Positions 9,673-17,521 of a stretch of DNA of 64,000 nt are shown here, one piece after another; position 1 is the stretch's first letter; each line of letters starts with the position of its first letter. Origin of the DNA: Candidatus Thiodiazotropha sp. (GTDB taxonomy: Bacteria > Pseudomonadota > Gammaproteobacteria > Chromatiales > Chromatiaceae). The position numbers and the translations under genes were made by a program. The notes beneath the pieces are model-generated. The model was given only the letters and a program-made list of their open reading frames with translations, searched no databases and was not told where the DNA came from. The DNA is taken from assembly GCA_023838465.1 (NCBI GenBank), contig JAIVEQ010000003.1, positions 85,326-149,325 of the forward strand. Direction: 5' to 3'.

Positions 9673-11388
9673 CTAGCTAACCACGGGCTTGGCGCTATCC
9701 GGCATGGTGGTCATTTCGAGGATATTACGTATCGATTTGGCCAAATGGCGAATCGTATTGATGGAAACCTCCGATTCACCCCTGGGGTGTTCCTCCAGTA
9801 GCCTTTCCGCCCTCTCAGCGATACCACTGTTTAATCTGGAGATTTCCCGATACTGCTCTGAGAGCAATCCACGCCTGTTTATAATTGCGCTTAACAGTTC
9901 CTTCTCAGCATCCTGAACTTCCACACTCGATGTCTTACTTCCTGCCGATACATCCATCATTGCTTCTTCAAGTCTTTCACAGGCATCGGCTTCTTCCATC
10001 GACATCTTCCACCAAGCGATAAATCGTACCTTATGATCAGCCATGGTATTGACTGACTCAGCCATTGCGTTGACCTCATCTCGACTGCCATGCACAAAAG
10101 GCATCCTCTCGACCGGCTCCTCATAAGCCAATTGATCGAGTAGACCCGCCATTCTTCGTAGTGGGTGAACAATGCGCAAAGTAATGGTTACCGCAAAGAA
10201 AATACCCAATAAAACAGCTCCAGCAGCGATCCAAAGCATAAGCCTCTCACGTGCATGTGAAGAGGTATTAATATTCGACGCCATTTGATTCATCATCTGG
10301 TTGGCGTTGACAACATTATCCTCGACCAGCAGTGCAATTTCAGAAACTGCTTTTTTCATCTCATCAGTGATTTTATCGATACGATCATTCTGCTCGACAA
10401 GTGCTTTGAAATCCCTTTGGTAGTTCTCCATCAAATGGGTGATCATGGTTTTGTCTTGTACAGAAATCATCGACCCATCAACCTGGGCCCTGATACGCTC
10501 AAGCTCCTGCAGCGCCATCTTTACATAACCCTTATCATCCCTTAATAGATAGTCCTTCTCCCGTCGTCTCAGCTGCAGGATATTTTGCTCCAGATCAGGA
10601 ACATAGTGTTTGTTAAGCAGTGCTTCAAGACGGTGAGCTGCTTGCCGAAAGGGTCCCTTTCCACCACTCACATCCTGATTGGCAAGTACACCATACGCAT
10701 AGACCTCAAAGGTCTCACGATAAGTTTCAATTTCCTGAAGTAATTCAGCTCGAACCTCTTGCGCTAGCTCGGAGCCGGCCAGTTTCATCTTAAAGATATC
10801 AACCAGTTGGAGAACCTTGTCCCTGTATTGGGTTTCATACCTAAGTCCAAGGTCCTTTTCACTTCTGCGTATCTGTAACAGCTGCAGGTAGAGGCTACCC
10901 ACCTTGAAGTGACCAGCCATCGATTCCAACTCATGGACTGTATCTCTAAATGCCCCTTGCAAGCCGGAATTATGATCAAAACCTTTCATCCGCCATGCAT
11001 CCACAATCATCAGAAATTGTTGATGGTAGATATTGGTAAGTTCAGTGATCCTTGTTGCAGTCTGCGCTGCCGATTGATCGATACCGCCAAGTTCCTCGGC
11101 ACGTTGAATAACATCTTTCACATGTCGATCCACTTCCACCACTAGTGATTCATCTCGGTGAATAATAAAATCCCTTTCCACACGCCGCGCTTCGAGCATA
11201 CTGCTCTCTATCTCTTGCGCATGACTTTTTTTCGCACCGAAGTGATCCTGAAGGTGTTGGTAATCCACAAGCGATTGCTGCAGGGTCGAGTGATACTGCC
11301 AAATCACACCGAGAAAAAGCAGGCCGACAAGCCCAAAGCCAAATCCGATCTTCTCTCCAATGCGTAACTTACTGGCAAGCTTGCCCAT
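9673..11388 (-). CDS. Membrane sensor with helical bimodular (HBM-like) and HAMP domains, no output domain
   Basis: A 571-residue inner-membrane protein. A transmembrane helix at about residues 15-32 is followed by a long, all-helical periplasmic region. That region contains the repeated RRxEKDxxLR signatures (RRSEKDLGLRYE, RRREKDYLLRDD) typical of HBM ligand-binding domains of chemoreceptors such as McpS. A second transmembrane helix lies near 363-385, then a HAMP-like segment (RIVHPLRRMAGLLDQLA). The remaining cytoplasmic part of about 130 residues is helical (MSMEEADACERLEEAMM), but shows neither the methyl-accepting EVAxLVxxI hairpin nor histidine kinase, GGDEF or EAL motifs. Ligand and partner are unknown. 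It is monocistronic. Confidence 0.75.
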   Translation of the reverse strand: MGKLASKLRIGEKIGFGFGLVGLLFLGVIWQYHSTLQQSLVDYQHLQDHFGAKKSHAQEIESSMLEARRVERDFIIHRDESLVVEVDRHVKDVIQRAEELGGIDQSAAQTATRITELTNIYHQQFLMIVDAWRMKGFDHNSGLQGAFRDTVHELESMAGHFKVGSLYLQLLQIRRSEKDLGLRYETQYRDKVLQLVDIFKMKLAGSELAQEVRAELLQEIETYRETFEVYAYGVLANQDVSGGKGPFRQAAHRLEALLNKHYVPDLEQNILQLRRREKDYLLRDDKGYVKMALQELERIRAQVDGSMISVQDKTMITHLMENYQRDFKALVEQNDRIDKITDEMKKAVSEIALLVEDNVVNANQMMNQMASNINTSSHARERLMLWIAAGAVLLGIFFAVTITLRIVHPLRRMAGLLDQLAYEEPVERMPFVHGSRDEVNAMAESVNTMADHKVRFIAWWKMSMEEADACERLEEAMMDVSAGSKTSSVEVQDAEKELLSAIINRRGLLSEQYREISRLNSGIAERAERLLEEHPRGESEVSINTIRHLAKSIRNILEMTTMPDSAKPVVS

Positions 11389-11883
11389 ACCTCGCCCCTT
11401 GAATCTACCGTAAGAAGTTTGTGCCCTCTATGGGACCATGAACACAACATATCAAGCGTATATGACAGTACTGTTACAGCAGTTCAATCGGAATAATGCG
11501 ACTGATAGTGAGTGATCGACTGGATGCCCAGTTGTAAATGAGCAGTAAACTTTCAGCGTCTTACCGAGAAGCAGGGCTCCACCCTACACCTCGAAATGGA
11601 CCATAGGGTGGGGCCCTGCCCCCCCCAGTTCTTTTAATGAACAAGACAAAGACTATTCGGGCTTGGTGGTTAAGTTGTAGATAGCGTTACCAGACGATAG
11701 GTGTAAAACCCAGGCACAGATCAATGAAGTTAATTCCAGATAGTAGTGGGCATGCGCCAGAATGATGGGACCAGGGAATACTGTCCACAAATTTCCCTGA
11801 AGAGCCAAAATAATTGAGCATATACGTACATGACAACTATATTACAGAGAGAATAACCACAATACCGAGAGGATTAAGTTGCG
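11389..11883. other. 495-bp intergenic region containing a palindromic repeat
   Basis: This divergent spacer lies between the HBM-HAMP gene (leftward) and the next rightward gene. Apart from the palindromic repeat at 11571-11619 I see no gene or RNA. The segment 11820-11880 is A/T-rich and probably holds the promoter for the gene at 11884. Confidence 0.55.
11571..11619. repeat. Dispersed palindromic repeat, copy 1
   Basis: Arms GCAGGGCTCCACCCTA (11571-11586) and TAGGGTGGGGCCCTGC (11604-11619) are inverse complements with one mismatch, around a 17-base loop CACCTCGAAATGGACCA. A second copy with the same arms and a related loop lies at 30778-30832. This is a REP/MITE-like intergenic element. 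No T-tract follows, so a terminator role is not indicated. Confidence 0.8.
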
Positions 11884-12903
11884 ATGTTCTCATTGCTAAG
11901 AAAATTATTTACTTCAAACGAGAGTGACAACTCCAAATATTCACGAGATGAGCTGGACAAACATATCGATCTGGCAGTCAAGTACTTTGATTCACGCCTA
12001 AATCTGGTTTCAGGCTACAGAAAAAGATTAACACCGGCTGTCGAAAAAGCCCTTACCCACCTGGATAGCCTGATTGCACAGATTCCCGGACCCATTGAGA
12101 TAAACTCTAAAACCTACTCAAGTGACCCGCGTGTCTATGCCTATTTCGGCTCTTCGGATCAGATGGAACATCTGTTCAGCCATTCTAAATCATTCCGTGA
12201 TTTCGCAAAAAAACCAGACAGCTTTACCCTCAGCCATGGCTACGCCCTGATGGTGATGATTCGTCAGGAAAAGACAATCCTGGGTCACGCCCTCAAGGGT
12301 GAGATGATACATGGTGAAGTCATGCAGCAAGTGGTCAACTTCACAGCTCATCAACTGGTTAAACCAGCTGATTCTGAAGCTGGAGTACGCCTCGATTTAC
12401 GTCAGCGCGCCTTTCAACACTTGGTCGCTGAAGGTGTGCTAAAAATTGCTCGCCATACTGAAGAGAAGGCCGACCTGGAACGGGAACGCATCCACCTGCA
12501 GATGATGCTCCGATCTTTGCAGGCGGAGCATGGCTCACTCGACTTTGGCACTGAAGCATCACATAAAACTCAAAACAGACAGGCACAATTGACCAAACAA
12601 CTCGCCGAGACTGAACAGAAACTTGCCCTCTCCTCTCGAGGATTGGAGAATATCAATGACTATCTGGAGCTACTGATCAATGTCCTCAACCAGCCGACAA
12701 GCTATTGTGGCCTCGACAACAAAAATGACTGCCTGAATCACCATAATGTCAAGGTCGATCCAGAAATGGGTAGCGATGTCCCCTATGCTGAAATCAAAAT
12801 CGGTGAGTTACAGCGCTTCGGTGTAATTGTTAAATACCCGCTGAACGAGATTAAGGATCAAAGCCGTATCGCCAGTCAGATGCATTCGGTTTACGGCCAA
12901 TAG
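11884..12903 (+). CDS. Conserved-looking protein of unknown function with central coiled coil
   Basis: A 339-residue cytoplasmic protein without signal peptide or membrane segments. I do not recognise the family. The N-terminal two thirds look globular and helical. Residues about 195-260 are charged and heptad-like (EEKADLERERIHLQMMLRSL and TKQLAETEQKLALSSRGLEN), suggesting a coiled coil. The C-terminal part carries a cysteine/histidine cluster (YCGLDNKNDCLNHHNVK) that could bind metal. Base composition and codon use match neighbours. It is flanked by unrelated genes, so context gives no function. Confidence 0.75.
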   Translation: MFSLLRKLFTSNESDNSKYSRDELDKHIDLAVKYFDSRLNLVSGYRKRLTPAVEKALTHLDSLIAQIPGPIEINSKTYSSDPRVYAYFGSSDQMEHLFSHSKSFRDFAKKPDSFTLSHGYALMVMIRQEKTILGHALKGEMIHGEVMQQVVNFTAHQLVKPADSEAGVRLDLRQRAFQHLVAEGVLKIARHTEEKADLERERIHLQMMLRSLQAEHGSLDFGTEASHKTQNRQAQLTKQLAETEQKLALSSRGLENINDYLELLINVLNQPTSYCGLDNKNDCLNHHNVKVDPEMGSDVPYAEIKIGELQRFGVIVKYPLNEIKDQSRIASQMHSVYGQ

Positions 12904-13077
12904 TAGTTATTTTCCCAGCACAAACCGGTAGTCTGTGTACAACCAATCAGCTAAAATGTACGGCGCTAGCGGAATTTCAATCTGATACTGACCTAAATAG
13001 CCAATATTCTCTATGATTCTGATCTAGCCATACCAATCCCGATCATCCACTCATAACAAGTCACGAGGAAATCCAAC

Positions 13078-14049
13078 GTGTTTCGCAAAGAGCTCAAAGT
13101 CCTGGACTGTACCATTCGAGACGGCGGTCTGATCAACAACTACCACTTCACCGACGATTTCGTAAAGGCAGTCTATCGCGCAGCCTGCGACTCCGGCGTG
13201 GACATTATCGAACTTGGAAAAAAACTCGCGGTCAGTGAAGAGTACCCCCGTGACAAATTCGGTAAATGGAATTTTTGTGACGATGACGACCTGAAAATGG
13301 TCATCGACTCCCACGAGTGCGAAAATCGCCCACTGGTTGCGGTGATGTTTGATATCGGACGGGTGGATGTCGACAACCTGAAGCCTCGTGAGCAGAGCCC
13401 CTTCGATATGGCCCGTGTAGCCTGTTATGTGCCCGACATTGACAAAGGCCTGGACCTGGTCAAACGCTCCAAAGATATGGGTTATGAGACCACCATCAAT
13501 ATCATGGCCTGCTCTGCGGCTATTCGCACCGAGCTAATCGAAGCACTCAACCAAGTGGAAGAGACAGCTGAGCTTGACTACCTCTACCTGGTCGATAGCT
13601 ATGGTGCCTTCTACTCCGAACAAGTCACCGATTACCTGAGTCTTTACAAAAAATATGCCCCCAGCAAGGAACTCGGTTTCCATGCGCACAATAATCAGCA
13701 ACTCGCGTTTGCCAATACCCAACAGGCTATCATCGATGGTGTCAATCTACTGGATGCCACCATCAATGGCATTGGCCGCGGTGCAGGCAACTGCAACCTG
13801 GAACTGTTACTCAATTTTCTCAAAAATCCCAAATTCGACGTGGAACCGATCTACAAGGCCATACAGGATGTATTCGTTCCACTGCGCCAAGAGATCGAGT
13901 GGGGATTCAATGATATCTACGGTATCAGCGGTCATCTCAACCAACACCCTCGGGCAGCCATGAAGCTTCGTTCGGACAAGGAGCATTGCGATCAGTGTTA
14001 CGATTTCTTAATTGAGTCAAGTCGACTCGACGATGGCATCATATCCTGA
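13078..14049 (+). CDS. DRE-TIM metallolyase / HMGL-like aldolase domain protein
   Basis: A 323-residue cytoplasmic enzyme of the HMG-CoA lyase-like (DRE-TIM) superfamily, which includes 4-hydroxy-2-oxovalerate aldolase and isopropylmalate synthase. Motifs visible: LDCTIRDGGLINNYHF (residues 8-23, the D-x-T-x-R-D-G signature holding the catalytic Arg and metal Asp), LVDSYGAFYSEQV, and GFHAHNNQQLAFAN with the HxH metal ligands, then INGIGRGAGNCNLELLL. It lacks the C-terminal domains of full DmpG or LeuA. No partner dehydrogenase lies nearby, so the substrate is unknown. The start is a GTG at 13078, preceded by CACGAGGAAATC. Related stand-alone aldolase proteins often occur with polysaccharide or sugar-acid genes, but none are seen here. 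Confidence 0.82.
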   Translation: MFRKELKVLDCTIRDGGLINNYHFTDDFVKAVYRAACDSGVDIIELGKKLAVSEEYPRDKFGKWNFCDDDDLKMVIDSHECENRPLVAVMFDIGRVDVDNLKPREQSPFDMARVACYVPDIDKGLDLVKRSKDMGYETTINIMACSAAIRTELIEALNQVEETAELDYLYLVDSYGAFYSEQVTDYLSLYKKYAPSKELGFHAHNNQQLAFANTQQAIIDGVNLLDATINGIGRGAGNCNLELLLNFLKNPKFDVEPIYKAIQDVFVPLRQEIEWGFNDIYGISGHLNQHPRAAMKLRSDKEHCDQCYDFLIESSRLDDGIIS

Positions 14050-14295
14050 TTGATCATCATTCCCATGAGAATGATAAAAATTGCCCCTATACAACGCCAG
14101 CCCCATCAGCACAGGGATGTACTGATGGGGCCGGTGTAGAAATACAACCATCAGATGCAGGGGATCAGAACAATAGGCTGTTTTTCTATAAGGACACTAT
14201 TAAGCCGACATCTTAATAGCATGAGTAGGCCTTGATTAAATCATCGCGTGATGTCATCTTAGACAAAATAAAAAATACGATTCTCAATATTACCA

Positions 14296-14613
14296 ATGCT
14301 GCACCGCTTACTCACCACATGGCTTGTTATTTCTATCCTCGGGTATGGAATGGCTATGGCTGCAGATCTACATATTGAGCTTTCGACTGACCAGACACAT
14401 GCAATCAGTGATCATCATCCATCCCAACCAAACGATGTGGATGAAAATATAGGTTGCGACCATTGTTGCCACGGTGTATTGCATCTAATCGGATTGAAAA
14501 ATAGTGAGAGCCTATTGCTGCCCATCGATAGTGATCCAGCACAGACTGTCTACGCTATCTCCTCAAGTTCATTCTCACCCAACCCACTTCTCCGCCCTCC
14601 CATCCACATCTGA
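14296..14613 (+). CDS. Small periplasmic Cys/His-rich protein at the head of the czc operon (CzcI-like)
   Basis: A 105-residue protein with a signal peptide (LLTTWLVISILGYGMAMAA). The mature part is rich in His, Asp and Cys (HAISDHHPSQP, then CDHCCHGVLHLIGL) and ends with a Pro-rich tail (LLRPPIHI). Size, signal peptide, cysteine/histidine cluster and position directly before czcCBA match CzcI-like proteins of heavy-metal efflux operons, which modulate or sense the metal. Homology is judged by layout and motif only. It probably starts the operon, with czcC 145 bp downstream. Confidence 0.68.
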   Translation: MLHRLLTTWLVISILGYGMAMAADLHIELSTDQTHAISDHHPSQPNDVDENIGCDHCCHGVLHLIGLKNSESLLLPIDSDPAQTVYAISSSSFSPNPLLRPPIHI

Positions 14614-14758
14614 TTCTGACTATCGAGCCATGCTAGTGGGATCTCTGGTTAGCTGATAATCAATTGACTCCGCACAATCAGTGATACTTGTCTTGTCACC
14701 TGGCAGACAATGACACATAGCAGGCAATCGTTACTTACTCATTTTCGGAAATCAGGTA

Positions 14759-16024
14759 ATGCTGCTTTTAAATTGTAAACATGTAGGCATACTAACTTGC
14801 CTATTTATCATGACAACTGGGTCACAGGCAACAGGTGCAGAGCATCGTTTATCCAATGATGAGCCACTCCGCCAACTTGCAACACTCGTTAATCAAATAA
14901 CTGTACTTAACCCTGAGATACAAGCTGCCCAGGCAGCCCTGGATGCTGCTCGGGCAAATCTTACCGGTGCAGATCTACCGCTGAACAATCCCGAGTTTGA
15001 AATCGAAGCTGAGCGAACCGATATCAATACGTTGACTCTCGGACTCTCACAAACCATAGATTGGCATGACAAACAAGCAGCGCTGACCCAATCTGCACAG
15101 GCTAAGCTAGCTGTTAACAAGTTAAATATTGATGCCATGAAACAAACAAAGGCTTCAGAAATTTTGAGCGCGGTATCCGAAATATCCATCAATAAAGAAA
15201 TTTGCCTGCAAAGCACTAAACGCAGTGAACAACTAAGTCGATTTGTTCAACTTGCCGAACAACGATTTGCCGCTGGGGATATAGCACAATCCGAGCTGGA
15301 GTTAGCGCGCCTGTCTCTGGCTGAAGCGATGATTGAGGATACCGAAAACCGGTTGGCATTAATCCGTGCCAGAAATGATTTTCTAAGCCTCAGTGGCCAT
15401 TCACTTGAGAGCAATATCAATTACTTTAATCGCTACCCGGGTCAGCTTCCCAATCAGTTAGATGATTCATCGTTTGCACAACGTCATCCTCAGGTAAAAC
15501 TGGCGCTGCAGTCAGCACAAGTAGCGCAAATCAATATCCATACGATTGACCAGCAGCGAAAACCCGATCCAAATATTGGATTGAGTGCGGGGCGTGAAGG
15601 TGATGAGACCCTGCTCGCTCTCTCGCTCTCCATACCCTTGCAGATAAGAAATGACTTCCGAAGTAGCGTGGATGCAGCGCAAGCATTAGCCATACAGGCT
15701 GAACAAAATGCACAACAATCGTTGCGAAACGTAATGGCTGCTATCAAAAGCGCCAGAGAACGTTATGGTCTGATTTCAGATGCCTGGTCTCAATGGACAT
15801 CCCTGGGTCGCACCAGTCTAGAGCAGCATAGCGTACTTCTTGAGACTCAATGGCAGGCTGGTGAGATGAGCACCAGTGACTACCTGCTACAGATCAAGCA
15901 AGCGATTGATACCCGGATTGCCGGTCTCAAACTGAAAGGTGAATTGTGGAATGCCTGGACCACCTGGCTGACGGCCTCAGGCACATTGAACAGTTGGCTG
16001 ATAATCACAGCAGAGGAGCGGTAA
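14759..16024 (+). CDS. czcC: TolC-family outer-membrane efflux protein (CzcC-like)
   Basis: A 421-residue outer-membrane channel of the CzcC type, completing a trans-envelope heavy-metal exporter with CzcB and CzcA. A signal peptide (IMTTGSQATGA region) is followed by two repeats of the helical TolC fold with coiled-coil helices (PEIQAAQAALDAARANLTGA, then LAEQRFAAGDIAQSELELAR). The second repeat has LLETQWQAGEMSTSDYLLQI. The ATG at 14759 has AGGTA just upstream. Its TAA stop overlaps the ATG of czcB by one base, showing tight operon organisation. Confidence 0.88.
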   Translation: MLLLNCKHVGILTCLFIMTTGSQATGAEHRLSNDEPLRQLATLVNQITVLNPEIQAAQAALDAARANLTGADLPLNNPEFEIEAERTDINTLTLGLSQTIDWHDKQAALTQSAQAKLAVNKLNIDAMKQTKASEILSAVSEISINKEICLQSTKRSEQLSRFVQLAEQRFAAGDIAQSELELARLSLAEAMIEDTENRLALIRARNDFLSLSGHSLESNINYFNRYPGQLPNQLDDSSFAQRHPQVKLALQSAQVAQINIHTIDQQRKPDPNIGLSAGREGDETLLALSLSIPLQIRNDFRSSVDAAQALAIQAEQNAQQSLRNVMAAIKSARERYGLISDAWSQWTSLGRTSLEQHSVLLETQWQAGEMSTSDYLLQIKQAIDTRIAGLKLKGELWNAWTTWLTASGTLNSWLIITAEER

Positions 16025-17512
16025 TGACGATGAATATTAAAAACCTAACCCTTTGTCTCTTTATTCTGGTATTTCTATATGCCAACCCACTGATTGCTGT
16101 TGATGACCACCCACACGAAGATACAGAAGAGACCCACCAAATAGAAGCCGGCAACAAGCATGATCATGAAGAGGAACAAACAGGGCAAGATGAACATCTG
16201 CATGAACAGGAAAACCGGGTCCACCTCAATCAAGAGCAACGTCTAAGCGCTAGTATTTTGGTTGAAATACTTCAACTACGCCCAATTCCCAATGAGATTG
16301 AAGCCCCTGGAGAGATACGTCTTAATGCATATGCCTCCAGCCGGGTTATCCCTCGTATTGAGGCCCAAGTAGTAAAACGTCATGTACGCTTAGGTAATCA
16401 CAAGTGAGTCTTCGATCTCGTGATGTCTTTTAGGCGTCCCAGGCCTAAAAGACACTCGATCTTTGACAACCTATTAGTGCCCCGGACGGTCCTGGTCACT
16501 GACACTACGTGATCACATCGCAAGCTCGTGACCACTCCGCCGTCAGTTCCCAAATGACTGGACGCCGTGTTCGGATGCTCGCTTTGCATCCCCTCTGGCG
16601 CAAGGCACGACGGGTCTACAGTCTCGCCTCACGCCTACCGGGGACTAACCGCCTCGGCTTTCAGCCTTCCTTGGCGCTCAGCGAGTGACTGAGGGGCAGC
16701 CTCTGGTGACCCTATCCAGTGTCTCCATGTCAGAGGCACAAGCTGCACTATTAGTGGCAGCCAAAGAGTGGCAAAGGGTAAAAAAGCTGGGTAAAAAAGT
16801 TGTCTCAGAACGACGCTTTCTGCAGGCTCAAGTCACCTATCAACAGTCCCAAGCAAAACTCCTTGCTTATGGTATGACACCCAGCCAGACTAGACGTCTG
16901 ATCGATGAAGGCAATATCAGTCGTGCAGACGGCCGCTTCACCCTACTCGCCCCACAGGCTGGGACTGTCATTCGGGATGACTTCGTACTCGGTCAAATGG
17001 TTGATATCGGGGAACTGCTGTTTGAACTTACTGATGAGTCAACGCTGTGGGTAGAGGCCAGAATCAATCCACAATCACTCTATCAGCTCAACATCAATGC
17101 GCCTGCACGGGTAGAGGTCGACAACCAATGGATCGATGGCAAAGTCATTCAGGTTCACCATGAACTGGATGAGAAAACACGCACATTGGCTATTCGCCTG
17201 CAAATTCCTAATCCGGATGACCGACTGCACCCGGGGCAATTCGTCACCACAAAGATAGAAATTGGTACACCAGGAGAAACAGCACTTACAGTCCCGACTG
17301 AAGCCTTGCTGCGTAGCCCCGATGGGGACTGGCAAGTCTTTGTTGAGGAGGAAACGGACGAGTTCGAACCCGTCGAGGTGGCGCTGATTCGGCAACTGCC
17401 TGGTGTTGCCGTAATAGAAGGACTTGAACCGGGTACACGGGTTGTCACTCAAGGCGCCTTCTTTATCCAGTCGGAGCTGGCCAAGTCAGGCTTTGACGTA
17501 CATAACCATTAG
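16024..17512 (+). pseudogene. czcB: Membrane fusion protein gene (CzcB-like) interrupted by a 283-bp insertion
   Basis: CzcB links the inner-membrane pump to the outer-membrane channel in the periplasm. The gene is in two pieces. 16024-16401 encodes 126 residues: a signal peptide and a His/Glu-rich metal-binding stretch (HPHEDTEETHQ, KHDHEEEQTGQDEHLHEQEN), then the first barrel strand ending VKRHVRLGNH. 16685-17512 encodes 275 residues beginning VTEGQPLVTLSSVSMSEAQA and ending at the normal C-terminus. Joined at 16401/16685 they give a 401-residue protein with the expected lipoyl-like sequence RLGNHVTEGQPLV. The insertion adds a stop at 16405-16407 and changes the frame, so direct translation is truncated. 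The C-terminal piece begins with GTG but has no ribosome site. Confidence 0.88.
16402..16684 (+). mobile_element. Structured ORF-less insertion in czcB, candidate HEARO/omega-RNA element
   Basis: A 283-bp insertion with no target duplication. It contains many nested pairings. GTCTTTTAGGC at 16425-16435 pairs with 16443-16453 (perfect 11 bp). CCCCGG 16480-16485 pairs at long range with CCGGGG 16638-16643. TGGTCAC 16493-16499 pairs with 16528-16534. CGTCAGT 16541-16547 pairs with 16557-16564 (one bulge). GGATGC 16573-16578 pairs with 16586-16591. CGCC 16650-16653 pairs with GGCG 16673-16676, enclosing GGC/GCC. It is followed directly by GTGA, the right-flank motif reported for HEARO RNAs, which are the omega-RNAs of IscB nucleases. 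No ORF is present. No group I or II intron core was recognised. Insertion is well supported; the family is inferred. Confidence 0.65.
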
Positions 17513-17521
17513 GAGGCTACC

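Noticed and set aside
16402..16684. Intein in CzcB
   Set aside because: The insertion has stop codons in the czcB frame and its length is not a multiple of three, so it cannot be a translated intein.
16402..16684. Group I or group II self-splicing intron in czcB
   Set aside because: I could not find the group I P/Q/R/S core in the right order or a group II domain V hairpin with AGC triad. Not excluded without a covariance search, but the flanking GTGA and lack of duplication fit a HEARO-type element better.
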